From Sediminitomix flava (lineage in GTDB: Bacteria > Bacteroidota > Bacteroidia > Cytophagales > Flammeovirgaceae), in assembly GCF_003149185.1 (NCBI RefSeq), contig NZ_QGDO01000001.1, positions 620,001 to 684,000 of the forward strand: a DNA stretch of 64,000 bases, in the 5' to 3' direction. The position numbers and the translations under genes were made by a program. A model generated the notes under the pieces. The model was not told where the DNA came from. It did no database searches and saw nothing but the letters and a program-made list of their open reading frames with translations. Below, one piece after another: positions 8,517 to 17,511 of the stretch (position 1 is the stretch's first letter; every line of letters begins with the position of its first letter).

Positions 8517-9773
8517 TTATTGTTGAACTGTTTCAGACTCGAAGAAATCAACCTGATTTCTTACAATATCATCCATAGTCTCTCTTTTCCTTATCAATCT
8601 TGCCTCTCCTTTGTAAATAAGAACCTCTGCAGCTCTGAGTCTTGAGTTGTAGTTATTACTCATCATAAAGCCATAAGCCCCTGCATTTTTTATCGCAAGG
8701 ATATCTCCTTCATGAACTTCATTCAACTTTCGATTATGACCAAAAGTATCTGTCTCACAAATATATCCTACTACATCATAGATACGTTCCTTACCCTTAG
8801 GGTTACTGATGTTTACAATATGGTGATAAGCATCGTACATCATTGGACGAATTAAATGATTTTGTCCAGCATCTACACCTACAAAAACAGCTGCTAAACC
8901 ATGTTTGATCACATTGGTTTCTACAAGCAGTAAACCTGATTCACTCACCAAGTATTTACCAGGTTCGAACCAAAGCTCAAGTTCTCTACCATAAGATTTA
9001 CAGAAGCTTTTGAAAGCATCCCCTAACACTTTACCAACTTCCTCAATATTTGTGGTAACGTCACCTTCTTTGTAAGCAACTTTAAATCCACTACCCAGAT
9101 CGATAAATTCAAGATCATCAAAACCTTCAGTTGCTTCAAATAATACATTTGCAGCTTGTAAGAATACTTGGCTATCCAAGATATCTGACCCTGAGTGCAT
9201 ATGTAAACCGACAACTTTGATATTATGATTCTCTACCACTTTTCTAACATGTGGCATTTGGAAAACCGAAATCCCAAACTTTGAACCGATATGACCTACT
9301 GAAATTTTTGAATTTCCTCCAGCCATAATATGAGGATTCACTCTGATACAACAAGGAACTGATGAGCCATAATGATTTCCAAATTGCTCCAAAATGGAAA
9401 TATTATCAATATTGATCATAACTCCTAACTCAACCGCTTCTTGAATTTCTTCAAAAGAAACACAGTTAGGTGTAAATATAATTTGATCTGGAGTAAAACC
9501 AGCTAATAACGCAAGTTGAACTTCTTGGATGGAAACCGTATCAATATCTGAGCCTAGCTTTTTGAAAAGCTTTAAAACACTAAGGTTTGTCAACGATTTA
9601 CAAGCGTATTTCACCTTAAGATTGATTCCATCAAACGCATTCTTCAATCGATTATATTGTTGCTCCATTTTATCTCCGTCATAAAGATAAAGTGGGCTAC
9701 CATGTGTTTTTACAATATCAAGTACATTTAGTCCTTGGATTTCATACTGACCGTTCTGCGCGTTCAACTCCAT
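8517..9773 (-). CDS. lysA: Diaminopimelate decarboxylase
   Basis: A 418-residue fold-type III PLP enzyme. The PLP lysine is K59 in KYACKSLTN. HMHSGSD and the phosphate-binding LGSGFKV lie in the barrel, and the C-terminal domain has CETDTFG and the AGAYGF segment with catalytic Tyr. It converts meso-diaminopimelate to lysine, the last step of lysine synthesis. It has its own terminator and a candidate promoter upstream, so it is probably monocistronic. Confidence 0.95.
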   Translation of the reverse strand: MELNAQNGQYEIQGLNVLDIVKTHGSPLYLYDGDKMEQQYNRLKNAFDGINLKVKYACKSLTNLSVLKLFKKLGSDIDTVSIQEVQLALLAGFTPDQIIFTPNCVSFEEIQEAVELGVMINIDNISILEQFGNHYGSSVPCCIRVNPHIMAGGNSKISVGHIGSKFGISVFQMPHVRKVVENHNIKVVGLHMHSGSDILDSQVFLQAANVLFEATEGFDDLEFIDLGSGFKVAYKEGDVTTNIEEVGKVLGDAFKSFCKSYGRELELWFEPGKYLVSESGLLLVETNVIKHGLAAVFVGVDAGQNHLIRPMMYDAYHHIVNISNPKGKERIYDVVGYICETDTFGHNRKLNEVHEGDILAIKNAGAYGFMMSNNYNSRLRAAEVLIYKGEARLIRKRETMDDIVRNQVDFFESETVQQ

Positions 9774-9827
9774 TTTATTCTGATCTATTTATAATTCAAT
9801 AATTGAGTTTTCTAAAAATTTTGTATC

Positions 9828-9835
9828 CAAATTTA
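9828..9835 (-). promoter_or_regulatory. Candidate -7 element for lysA
   Basis: On the reverse strand this reads TAAATTTG, a match to the Bacteroidetes TAnnTTTG -7 consensus, about 55 bases before the lysA start codon. No clear -33 TTTG partner is seen. Confidence 0.4.
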
Positions 9836-9914
9836 TATCATTTTTCATAAAACGAATAAATAAGGGTGAAAAATTATCAAATTTATAAAAAAGCTGTTAC
9901 AAGCCATTTTACAT

Positions 9915-9984
9915 ATAACACAAAGTGTTATTTATATAACTTTACGTAATTATCTTCACAACTAGATCCCTCAAACAGATCTAG
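9915..9984. repeat. Two perfect inverted repeats in the lysA / phosphatase intergenic region
   Basis: ATAACAC-aaa-GTGTTAT at 9915-9931 and CTAGATC-n9-GATCTAG at 9962-9984. They sit in the 348-bp divergent gap, which holds no supported gene. They could be operators or small hairpins. Confidence 0.45.
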
Positions 9985-10076
9985 GTAAAATGAAAATGCA
10001 AACAGAAATAATGCTATTATGGCACAATTTTTTCGATATACGACGTTTCATCTATATAACTATTTTTATAAATAAT

Positions 10077-10084
10077 TATATTTG
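10077..10084 (+). promoter_or_regulatory. Candidate -7 element for membrane SpoIIE phosphatase
   Basis: TATATTTG matches the TAnnTTTG consensus, about 38 bases before the start codon. The -33 element is not obvious. Confidence 0.4.
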
Positions 10085-10121
10085 AGCAATTTCAGATAAA
10101 GCCAATTTGAATTAACTGGAC

Positions 10122-11654
10122 ATGAACTTATTTCACAAGATTGTACTAAAAACTACCACACCATTTTTACCTAAGGGCTTAAATAATACGCACCCAAATT
10201 ATTACAGTTTAATTACTGCTGTATTAATGGGTATCATTGGAACTATTTTAAATGGTCTTGGTGTATTAAACTACTACTTCCAACTTCACCTTGAATTAAC
10301 ATCATATTTCCTACTAGCATTAACTTTAGGGAATATTGCAGCAATTGCTTGTATTAAATATAATCTACCTAAATTTTTAACAGTTAATTTAGCATGTTCT
10401 ATAGCGTTCTTCTCAGCTATAGGTATGACATTAGAAACAGGAGGCACAACTTCTCCTAATGTATTACTATTAGCTGCAGTCCCAGGATATGGTTTTTTAT
10501 TAGGCGGAAGAAAATCAACAATCTTTTGGTTTATTTCTATAATTACTTTTTTCGGTATTTTTGATAATATCATTACATCACTCAACATTGAATTAAAAAC
10601 GGTAATTTTAGATCCTGAAGAAAATCAATTACTCTTCATTAATAACTTCTTAGGTATCATAGTTTGGTTAATTGTTACACTTTTTATTTTCAATCAAGGA
10701 AACTTACTTGATAAAAAAGAAATACAAAAACAGTCTGATCAAATTGAAAATCAATATGAGGAGCTGATGGAATCTTCTGAAGAAGTAAACGCAGCAAACC
10801 AACAACTGAATCATCAGAATAATCAAATTATTTCTAGTATAAACTACGCTCAGCGTATTCAAAGTGCACTTTTGCCTAATGAGGAGAAAATGAAAGTCTA
10901 TTTACCAGAAACTTTCATTATCTATAAACCAAAAGATATTGTAAGTGGAGACTTTTACTGGTTTAACCATATTGATGGCAACTCAATTTTAATTACTGCT
11001 GACTGTACAGGGCATGGTGTTCCTGGAGCCTTTATGTCAATCATTGGCTACCAATTATTACAAGAAATTGTTTTAATGCGTAAAATTATAGCTCCAGACA
11101 AAATCTTAAAGACTCTACGTTACCGTCTTCCTATGCTATTAAAACAAGATTCAAACGAGAATCAAGATGGTATGGATATAAGCGTAACAGTAATCAATCA
11201 TCAAGATAATACTGTTCATTTCTCAGGAGCTAAATCAAACTTGGCTTACTTGAAAGATGGAAAAGCTCACCTACTTAAAGGAGATTCAATTACAATTGGT
11301 GGACATTCTATTCAACGAAAAGTCAAAAATAACTTCAAAATTCACGAGCTAAGCCTTAATGAAATAGATTCAATGTATCTATTCACAGATGGTTTCCAAG
11401 ATCAATTTGGAGGGAATGAGAACAAGAAATTCTTAAGAAAGAATATTTTAAAAGCTCTTGAGGAAGTCGCGCCATTAAATATGGAAGAACAAAAGACTGA
11501 GTTATTGAAAAAATTAATCAGTTGGAAAGGAAATAGAAATCAAACAGATGATATATTATTCATAGGTATCCCATCTGATAAGGTCGCTCAGTTTACTACA
11601 AAGCATAAAACAACAATGGTGAAAGAACCAGAAGATCTTGTAACAATATTATAA
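10122..11654 (+). CDS. Membrane-bound SpoIIE-type serine phosphatase
   Basis: A 510-residue protein. Residues 28-200 contain about six hydrophobic helices. A coiled-coil signalling linker follows (about 205-240, rich in Gln/Glu/Asn), then NYAQRIQSALLP and a SpoIIE/PP2C phosphatase domain to about 495, with DIVSGDFYWF, ADCTGHGVPGAFMS and FTDGFQDQFGG carrying the acidic metal ligands. It would dephosphorylate a Ser/Thr of an unknown partner, often an anti-sigma antagonist, in response to a membrane signal. No partner gene is nearby. The phosphatase domain resembles that of the gene at 51895. Confidence 0.88.
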   Translation: MNLFHKIVLKTTTPFLPKGLNNTHPNYYSLITAVLMGIIGTILNGLGVLNYYFQLHLELTSYFLLALTLGNIAAIACIKYNLPKFLTVNLACSIAFFSAIGMTLETGGTTSPNVLLLAAVPGYGFLLGGRKSTIFWFISIITFFGIFDNIITSLNIELKTVILDPEENQLLFINNFLGIIVWLIVTLFIFNQGNLLDKKEIQKQSDQIENQYEELMESSEEVNAANQQLNHQNNQIISSINYAQRIQSALLPNEEKMKVYLPETFIIYKPKDIVSGDFYWFNHIDGNSILITADCTGHGVPGAFMSIIGYQLLQEIVLMRKIIAPDKILKTLRYRLPMLLKQDSNENQDGMDISVTVINHQDNTVHFSGAKSNLAYLKDGKAHLLKGDSITIGGHSIQRKVKNNFKIHELSLNEIDSMYLFTDGFQDQFGGNENKKFLRKNILKALEEVAPLNMEEQKTELLKKLISWKGNRNQTDDILFIGIPSDKVAQFTTKHKTTMVKEPEDLVTIL

Positions 11655-11679
11655 GCTTTATGAAATGACTTCATAATGA

Positions 11680-11713
11680 AAGTTCAAAAGTTATTCTTTT
11701 GAACTTTTTTTTA
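11680..11713 (+). terminator. Terminator of membrane phosphatase gene
   Basis: Perfect stem AAGTTCAAAAG / CTTTTGAACTT, loop TTATT, followed by a T-run. Confidence 0.9.
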
Positions 11714-11749
11714 TTCTCTAAAATGAAACTCCATTCTCTTCAGATTTTT

Positions 11750-11757
11750 TACTTTTG
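11750..11757 (+). promoter_or_regulatory. Candidate -7 element for ispF
   Basis: TACTTTTG matches TAnnTTTG and lies 20 bases before the ispF ATG, giving a very short leader. Confidence 0.45.
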
Positions 11758-11777
11758 TTTTAAATAAACATTGAAAT

Positions 11778-12257
11778 ATGAAAATTAGAGTAGGACAAGG
11801 ATACGACGTACACACTTTAGCTGAAGGAGAATCTTTATGGTTAGGTGGAATTAAGCTTGAACACACTCATGGCCTAGTAGGTCATTCTGATGCAGACGTA
11901 CTAATACATGCGATTTGTGATGCTATTTTGGGAGCAGCAAATATGAGAGATATTGGTTACCACTTTGCTGATACAGATCCCGAATTTAAGGGCATTGACA
12001 GTAAGATATTGTTAAAAGATGTAATGAAGTTAATTCGTGAGGAAGGATACGAAGTTAGTAATGTAGATAGCACGATTGTAGCTCAACGTCCAAAAATAAA
12101 TCCACATATCCCTGCTATGAAAACATGCCTTTCAAAAGTTATGGGCTTAGACGAAAACGATATTTCGATAAAAGCTACTACATCTGAAAAAATGGGTTTT
12201 GTAGGCCGTGAAGAAGGTATGGCAGTACACTCTGTTGCACTGCTTATAAAAAAATAA
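11778..12257 (+). CDS. ispF: 2-C-methyl-D-erythritol 2,4-cyclodiphosphate synthase
   Basis: A 159-residue IspF of normal length, the fifth step of the MEP pathway to isoprenoid precursors. Metal ligands D10 and H12 are in GYDVH and H44 in the GHSDADVLIHA segment; GYHFADTDP, the KATTSEKMGF loop and the C-terminal GREEGMAV are all present. It acts as a cytoplasmic trimer. No other MEP gene is nearby. Confidence 0.97.
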   Translation: MKIRVGQGYDVHTLAEGESLWLGGIKLEHTHGLVGHSDADVLIHAICDAILGAANMRDIGYHFADTDPEFKGIDSKILLKDVMKLIREEGYEVSNVDSTIVAQRPKINPHIPAMKTCLSKVMGLDENDISIKATTSEKMGFVGREEGMAVHSVALLIKK

Positions 12258-12274
12258 TCAATTTGTACGGCTTC

Positions 12275-12306
12275 ATCCTCTTGATACACTCAGGAGGATT
12301 TTTTTA
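12275..12306 (+). terminator. Terminator of ispF
   Basis: A 6-bp stem ATCCTC / GAGGAT with a 13-base loop followed by seven T. It is weak compared with others here and runs into the end of the next, convergent gene. Confidence 0.6.
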
Positions 12307-12810
12307 TATCTTTTGAAGAATTTCATTCCCCACTTCCTTCACTCTCAAGCTCCCCCATATCATCTGATTTCTGATACTAGAAATTGCAGTTTGTCTTGAA
12401 AAATCATTTTTATTGATTAACTCAGACAAAGTGTACATACAGTTGATTTTAACTGTATCTTCTGAAATTGAAGAACACAACCAAAAACAAAGCAGCTCAA
12501 CAATAAATAGTTTTTCTTTAACAGAGAAGTTTAGATTTTTTAGAAGTGATGCCCACAATTCTTTTTGGATTTGAGTATTAACTCTTGGTAAACGACGAAT
12601 TAGTTCTTCTTTTAATTCATAATCTAAATCTTTTTCATCACTCCAATAATTAGAAAGATACTTAGCACAATCTCTCAATTGGCTCTCATCTTGAACCGTA
12701 AATAAAATACGAACACAATCAACCTCTTCAGGTCTTTCCTCTTCTATTCCCTGATTGATCTCCTCATTCAAACTTTCTTGGATTTCACTTTTTTGTTCCT
12801 TTAGCATCAT
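12304..12810 (-). CDS. Hypothetical helical protein
   Basis: A 168-residue protein I do not recognise. It starts with a very acidic segment (about residues 1-30). The rest is predicted mainly helical, with leucine-rich amphipathic stretches such as ELIRRLPRVNTQ and KLFIVELLCFWLC. It has no signal peptide and no clear membrane span. The helical layout could fit a short HEAT-like repeat protein, but no motif proves it. It is convergent with ispF. Confidence 0.6.
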   Translation of the reverse strand: MMLKEQKSEIQESLNEEINQGIEEERPEEVDCVRILFTVQDESQLRDCAKYLSNYWSDEKDLDYELKEELIRRLPRVNTQIQKELWASLLKNLNFSVKEKLFIVELLCFWLCSSISEDTVKINCMYTLSELINKNDFSRQTAISSIRNQMIWGSLRVKEVGNEILQKI

Positions 12811-13152
12811 TATGTAGTTGCAAGATTTGGGGAAAAGGCAAAAGAATACAGATGTTTTTAAAAAAAATTACTGTAAACGCTTTTAAAATAACACATGAAA
12901 TTTATGAATTTTTTTGATTAAAAAAAACCATATAATGCAACTATTTATTCCTATGGTTCAATTCAACTATATTTTATCCAATCCAAACCCCTAAAAAGCA
13001 CAAATAAAGTGTACTAAATACATGATTATCAATACATTAATTCAGAATGGATTTCTTTTATTTTCTACCTAAGTCACTATATTTGTACATATTAATATCT
13101 AATTAAACTCTTTAACATCAGAGTTCAGTCTAATCATCTACCACTTTATAAC
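12811..13152. promoter_or_regulatory. Intergenic region with candidate -7 element
   Basis: A 342-bp AT-rich gap between divergent genes. The only feature I can support is TATATTTG at 13078-13085, a TAnnTTTG match about 70 bases before the next forward gene. I see no gene or strong hairpin. Confidence 0.35.
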
Positions 13153-13431
13153 ATGCAAAAAGAATCGAATCAACTCATCGAGCAAGCTTGTGTAGAAGCT
13201 CTAGAAAAATTCAAAAAAACCAAGAAGAATGATTATACGCCAATCATCGAAAAAATAGAATTCCTACTTGGTAGCTATCGCTATGACAGAAACCCTGTTG
13301 GCTTATATGAGGTAGCAGAAGAGTCATTAAGTGAATTCAAGAAAATGAGACAAAAAAATGCTAGATCAGTAGCAAAAAAGTTAGTTGAAAATTTAAATAA
13401 AGCAATCTCAACTAGAGAAGCTTTAAACTAG
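13153..13431 (+). CDS. Small hypothetical protein
   Basis: A 92-residue basic and largely helical protein (SLSEFKKMRQ, KKLVENLNKAI), no signal peptide or membrane span. I do not recognise a family. Its coding nature is supported by an isolated reading frame, a candidate promoter about 70 bases upstream and a strong hairpin straight after the stop codon. Confidence 0.65.
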   Translation: MQKESNQLIEQACVEALEKFKKTKKNDYTPIIEKIEFLLGSYRYDRNPVGLYEVAEESLSEFKKMRQKNARSVAKKLVENLNKAISTREALN

Positions 13432-13433
13432 AC

Positions 13434-13474
13434 TTTAATGTTTTGAGTGGGCTTTAGCCCCTCAAAACATTAAA
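13434..13474. terminator. Long hairpin between convergent genes
   Basis: TTTAATGTTTTGAG pairs perfectly with CTCAAAACATTAAA (14 bp), and the interior GGGCTTTAGCCC can pair further. It overlaps the last codons of the reverse-strand gene. It has no separate T-run, so it is probably a bidirectional stop with the T-rich part inside the stem. Confidence 0.65.
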
Positions 13475-14089
13475 TAAATACACGCCTAAAAAACCGCTTA
13501 CGAAACCGAAAAAAGCCCCATACCAAACTTGTTTAAGGGTATGTACTTTCAAAAGTAACCTCGAACTCATTACGAAGCCTGAAATAATCAGTAATACCAT
13601 CATTAAGTAAAAACTGTGGTAACTTTTTAAACCATAACAAACTATTTCTGCTAAGAAAATACCTAAGAGTCCTGTTATAGAGGTTGAATGTGCACTGATT
13701 TTGAAAAATACATTCGAGAAATTAAGGACTAAAAGAACCAAACTAATACCAGCAAAACTTGCAGACACCATTCCCCCTACTTTCATTACCTCAGAGAACG
13801 AATAGAGTAAGCCTAAATTAATAAAAAGCATCATTAAGTAAGGTAACCTCCGTTCTTCCCGAGCAGGCATTTGTAAGCTCTTCACAATACCAACTTTGTA
13901 CATAAACCATATCCAAAGCAGTGGTAAACATATACTGAAAACAAAAATAAACCCCAAGATGAACCACATCCCTTTTTCATTGATCAGCAATGCGAAATCA
14001 TAGAAATAGAATAGCATAGCCGTCATCCATAAGGGCATGAATATAGGATGAAGAATATAGGAGAGTAATTTTGCTAATTTATTTTGCAT
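13454..14089 (-). CDS. PAP2-like integral membrane protein
   Basis: A 211-residue membrane protein with about six hydrophobic helices. The conserved residues are in the C-terminal half: KISAHSTS near 131-138, and SSRLLLKVHTLKQVWYG followed by a Gly-rich helix near 175-200. These fit the SGH and SRxxxxxH motifs of PAP2-type lipid phosphatases as found in Bacteroidetes, though the first motif (KxxxxxxRP) is weak (MPAREERRLPY). It may act on a lipid pyrophosphate or be a non-catalytic relative. Confidence 0.65.
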   Translation of the reverse strand: MQNKLAKLLSYILHPIFMPLWMTAMLFYFYDFALLINEKGMWFILGFIFVFSICLPLLWIWFMYKVGIVKSLQMPAREERRLPYLMMLFINLGLLYSFSEVMKVGGMVSASFAGISLVLLVLNFSNVFFKISAHSTSITGLLGIFLAEIVCYGLKSYHSFYLMMVLLIISGFVMSSRLLLKVHTLKQVWYGAFFGFVSGFLGVYLFNVLRG

Positions 14090-14097
14090 ACTACATA

Positions 14098-14144
14098 AAA
14101 GAAAAAGACTGAACTGAGTATCAAAACCACTCAGTTCAGTCTTT
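14098..14144 (-). terminator. Terminator of rpoN
   Basis: Perfect 16-bp stem AAAGACTGAACTGAGT / ACTCAGTTCAGTCTTT with a 9-base loop. On the reverse strand it is followed by TTTTTCTTTT. Confidence 0.93.
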
Positions 14145-14168
14145 GGTTTGAAAATAATCTCAACTAAA

Positions 14169-15635
14169 CTATAACTTTTTTCTCAATCTTGCCACAGGCA
14201 TACCCATTTGTTCTCGGTATTTTGCAACAGTCCTTCTTGCAATGTTATAGCCTCTAATTTTAAGTAATTTTTCTATCTTCTCATCAGAAAGAGGCTTACG
14301 CTTATCCTCATCATCTATGATGTTCTTAATAACGTGTTTCACCTCCTTACTACTCACTTCTTCTCCCGTATCAGTAGAAATACTCTCAGAAAAGAAATAC
14401 TTCAATTGGTAGATCCCTAAATCGGTTTGTACAGCTTTACTGTTCGCTACACGAGAAACCGTAGAAATATCCATATTGATGATTTCTGCAATATCTTTAA
14501 GAATCATAGGCTTCAGTCTTCCTTCATCACCTGAAAGGAAAAATGGTTTCTGATAATCTACAATTGCATTCATTGTCTTTAAAAGTGTTTCCTGACGTTG
14601 ACGAATTGCATCAATAAACCATTTCGCAGCATCCAACTTTTGCTTAACGAAGGTTACCGTTTGTTTCATCTTACGATCCTTTTTCTCACTCTTCTCATAA
14701 GAGTCAATCATTTCTGCATAAGATCTACTGATTTTTAATTCTGGAGCATTACGAGAGTTTAGACTGACTTCTAACTTTCCATTAATCTCCTTTACAATAA
14801 AATCAGGCGTTATGTATTGTGTTTTGGCATAAGATGATGTAAACCCACCTGGCTTAGGTGTCAGCTTCAAGATTACATCGAAAGCCTCTTTCAGTTCTTC
14901 ATCGGTTACACCTAACTTTTTCTGGATTTTAGTAAAGTGTTTCTTTTTAAACTCTTCAAAGGTTAATAGAATTACCTTCCTAGCTATTTTAGTTATCTTG
15001 TCATTCTGGGGTCTTCGCTGAAGCTGGAGATCAAGACATTCTTGAAGGTCACGGGCGGCAATACCTGCTGGTTCGAAAGTTTGTATCTTTTTGAGGATAT
15101 CTTCTACTTCATCTAGGTTTGTATCTATGTTTTGGAGAAAGGCAAGATCATTAACGATAGCCTCTAACTCTCTACGGATATAGCCATCATTATCAATACT
15201 ACCTACAAGTTGTTTCCCAATCACCAATTGCCTTTCATCTAACTTCAAAAAGCCCAACTGGTCCATTAGGTTATCCATTAATGATTCTGACATAGCGATA
15301 GGCATATCTCGGTCTTCTTCATCACCTGAAGGACCGTCTCCTTGCATTTTATAGCCGCCAGCATCATCATAATTGGCATATTCTTCTAAACTGATATCTT
15401 CAACTTCATCAAAATTTTCATCATCAGCACTATCTACAGTTTCTTCGTACTCAGAAGTCTCTTCTTCTGAATAAGTCTCGTCCTCTTTTCCTTCTTCTAA
15501 AGCAGGATTTATTTCCAACTCCTCTTCAATTCGGGTTTGTAGCTCTGCTGTAGGTATCTGCAATAGTTTGATAAACTGTATCTGCTGAGGAGATAAGTTT
15601 TGTCTTAAACTCTGAGTTAAATTTAATTTTTGCAT
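14169..15635 (-). CDS. rpoN: RNA polymerase sigma-54 factor
   Basis: A 488-residue RpoN. The Gln/Leu-rich activator-interacting region I is at the N-terminus (LRQNLSPQQIQFIKLLQIP, about 9-27). An unusually acidic region II covers about 45-110, then come the core-binding domain, the HTH with DISTVSRVANSKAVQT and the RpoN box ARRTVAKYRE at 466-475. It directs transcription from -24/-12 promoters with AAA+ activators; none of these is encoded in the window. It has its own terminator. Confidence 0.97.
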   Translation of the reverse strand: MQKLNLTQSLRQNLSPQQIQFIKLLQIPTAELQTRIEEELEINPALEEGKEDETYSEEETSEYEETVDSADDENFDEVEDISLEEYANYDDAGGYKMQGDGPSGDEEDRDMPIAMSESLMDNLMDQLGFLKLDERQLVIGKQLVGSIDNDGYIRRELEAIVNDLAFLQNIDTNLDEVEDILKKIQTFEPAGIAARDLQECLDLQLQRRPQNDKITKIARKVILLTFEEFKKKHFTKIQKKLGVTDEELKEAFDVILKLTPKPGGFTSSYAKTQYITPDFIVKEINGKLEVSLNSRNAPELKISRSYAEMIDSYEKSEKKDRKMKQTVTFVKQKLDAAKWFIDAIRQRQETLLKTMNAIVDYQKPFFLSGDEGRLKPMILKDIAEIINMDISTVSRVANSKAVQTDLGIYQLKYFFSESISTDTGEEVSSKEVKHVIKNIIDDEDKRKPLSDEKIEKLLKIRGYNIARRTVAKYREQMGMPVARLRKKL

Positions 15636-16002
15636 ACCTAATATTATTTGGTTTAGCTTTTGGGTAAATGAAAACCAAAAAGCCTTTAACTGTTAATCAA
15701 ATACGGTTCAAAAAATGAAAGGTTTGAGTTAAGTGATAAATTAACCTCTCTAATTTCTTCCAAAAAATAGTAAATTATTTTGAGCCCACATAAAATCATG
15801 CCAAAAAAATATATGAATGTATATTTTTTTGAAAAATGCTTGTTATTTCAATTTATTCAGCTTAAAAGACAGTTCGTGAAATTACAGAAACACAATGTTT
15901 ACAACCTAACTTAAACCTCTCATTTTAGTAAAAATCAAATATTCCTTTCAAAATGGATATGATTGATTTAGCTTTAACTATATCTGGTAAAATTTGATTG
16001 TT
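15636..16002. repeat. Divergent intergenic region with perfect AT-rich palindrome
   Basis: The gap upstream of rpoN and of a hydrolase. It holds an 11-bp perfect inverted repeat, seven A plus TATA (15803-15813) with TATA plus seven T (15820-15830), loop TGAATG. I see no gene here. Confidence 0.5.
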
Positions 16003-16848
16003 ATGCTGAAGAAAGTTGAATTTATTCTTAACTCACCGAAAAATGATAAGCGTTTCCTACTTGATGCTCGTTGGAAAGAAAATTCAAAGAAAAAACCTTT
16101 AATCATTTTCACACATGGTTTTAAAGGCTTTAAAGACTGGGGCGCTTTTGATATCATTGCTGACCAGTTTGCCGAAAAGGGATATGTTTTCCTAAAGTTT
16201 AATTTTTCCAATAACGGGACAACTTTAGACTACCCTTATGAAATTACAGACTTCCATAGCTTCGCAAGAAATACATTTACGAAAGAGTTAAATGATTATG
16301 ATACTATTCTTGAATATCTGAATAGTGAGTCTTGTTTTATTCCTAATATAGATTTAGATAAAATTTATCTTGTGGGTCATAGCAGAGGTGGAGGCATTGG
16401 ACTTTGTCTTACAGCTCAAGACCCTCGAATCAAGAAACTCGCTACTTGGGCATCGGTTCCTTCTTTAAATCGTTTTTTCACAAAAGATCAATTAGAAAAA
16501 TGGGAAAATGAAGGTGTTATTCATGTTTTAAATGGAAGAACACAAGAGCAACTGCCACTTCATTATGAACTTGTAGAAGACTTTGAAGCTAACAGAAATA
16601 AGTTAGACCTTGATATTCTTCTCCCAAAAATAAATGTTCCTACGCTTGTTATCCACGGAGATGAAGATGAAACAGTTCCTGTGCAGGCAGCTGATTTAAT
16701 CGTTAGTCATTGCCCGACTGCAGAAAAGAAAATAATCAAAGGAACAGGTCACACTTTTGGCGTTGCACATCCTTTTGAGGAATCAGAATTACCATCAACA
16801 ATACAAGAAGTTGTTGATCTCACCATCGGATTTTTCGATAAAGTCTAA
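16003..16848 (+). CDS. Alpha/beta hydrolase
   Basis: About 281 residues from the ATG at 16003; an in-frame TTG at 15994 is less likely. It is a serine hydrolase of the alpha/beta fold: oxyanion HG in FTHGFKGFKDWG, nucleophile Ser in GHSRGGG, acid Asp in HGDEDETVP and the catalytic His in GTGHTFGV. It has no signal peptide, so it is cytoplasmic. The family covers dienelactone-hydrolase-like and acyl esterase-like enzymes; the substrate is not clear. It is followed 60 bp later by the YigZ-like gene. Confidence 0.85.
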   Translation: MLKKVEFILNSPKNDKRFLLDARWKENSKKKPLIIFTHGFKGFKDWGAFDIIADQFAEKGYVFLKFNFSNNGTTLDYPYEITDFHSFARNTFTKELNDYDTILEYLNSESCFIPNIDLDKIYLVGHSRGGGIGLCLTAQDPRIKKLATWASVPSLNRFFTKDQLEKWENEGVIHVLNGRTQEQLPLHYELVEDFEANRNKLDLDILLPKINVPTLVIHGDEDETVPVQAADLIVSHCPTAEKKIIKGTGHTFGVAHPFEESELPSTIQEVVDLTIGFFDKV

Positions 16849-16867
16849 GTAGACTCACAATTTTTTG

Positions 16868-16875
16868 TACTTTTG
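16868..16875 (+). promoter_or_regulatory. Candidate -7 element for yigZ-like gene
   Basis: TACTTTTG matches TAnnTTTG about 34 bases before the start codon. Confidence 0.4.
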
Positions 16876-16908
16876 TGTGCTTAAGTATTAAGAAAAAGCC
16901 AATTAAAT

Positions 16909-17511
16909 ATGGAAGATTCATATTTGACCATAGAGGGAACATCAGAAGGATTATATAAAGAGAAAGGAAGTAAGTTCTTGGCTTTCGCTTATCGGGTTCG
17001 ATCTGAAGAAGAAGTTCGAGAGATTGTTCAAGGTTTACGTAAGACTTATTATGATGCTCGTCATTGGTGTTATGCCTATATACTTGGAGCTGACAAAAAA
17101 AAGTTCAGGGCTAATGATGATGGTGAACCAGGAAACTCTGCTGGTGCTCCAATTCTTGGACAAATTCGTTCGAAAGAATTAACGGATACTTTAGTAGTTG
17201 TTGTCCGTTATTTTGGGGGAACAAAATTAGGTGTTTCAGGTTTAATTAATGCCTACAAAACATCTGCTGCAGAAGCTCTTGAAGAAGCGGATATCATTGA
17301 AGAATTCTTGATGAAGACGATCAAAGTAACCTTCGAATATCCTTTGATGAATGAGGTGATGAAAGTTGGTAAAACATTTGATCTTGACTTCGGAAAACAA
17401 ACCTTTGATACCGAATGCCATATCGAATTTATGGTTAGAGAGAAGCTTTTTGATCAAGTTTTTGCAAAACTAGATGATATAGATGGAGTTAGAGTGAATA
17501 TTTTAAGCTAG
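16909..17511 (+). CDS. YigZ/IMPACT family protein
   Basis: A 200-residue protein of the YigZ family. The N-terminal domain holds KEKGSKFLAF, DARHWCYAY, DDGEPGNSAGAPIL and VVRYFGGTKLGVSGL, the signature of the family. The C-terminal ferredoxin-like domain (about 135-200) matches the second YigZ domain, so the length is normal. The family is linked to translation regulation in eukaryotes (IMPACT); its bacterial role is poorly defined. Confidence 0.93.
   Translation: MEDSYLTIEGTSEGLYKEKGSKFLAFAYRVRSEEEVREIVQGLRKTYYDARHWCYAYILGADKKKFRANDDGEPGNSAGAPILGQIRSKELTDTLVVVVRYFGGTKLGVSGLINAYKTSAAEALEEADIIEEFLMKTIKVTFEYPLMNEVMKVGKTFDLDFGKQTFDTECHIEFMVREKLFDQVFAKLDDIDGVRVNILS

Noticed and set aside
9990-10085. 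31-codon frame MKMQTEIMLLW... in the lysA gap
   Set aside because: Short, no conserved feature, and it runs over the putative promoter of the phosphatase gene.
16841-16854. AGTCTA-ag-TAGACT at the end of the alpha/beta hydrolase gene
   Set aside because: The arms overlap the stop codon, the loop has only two bases and the T-run is offset; too weak to call a terminator.
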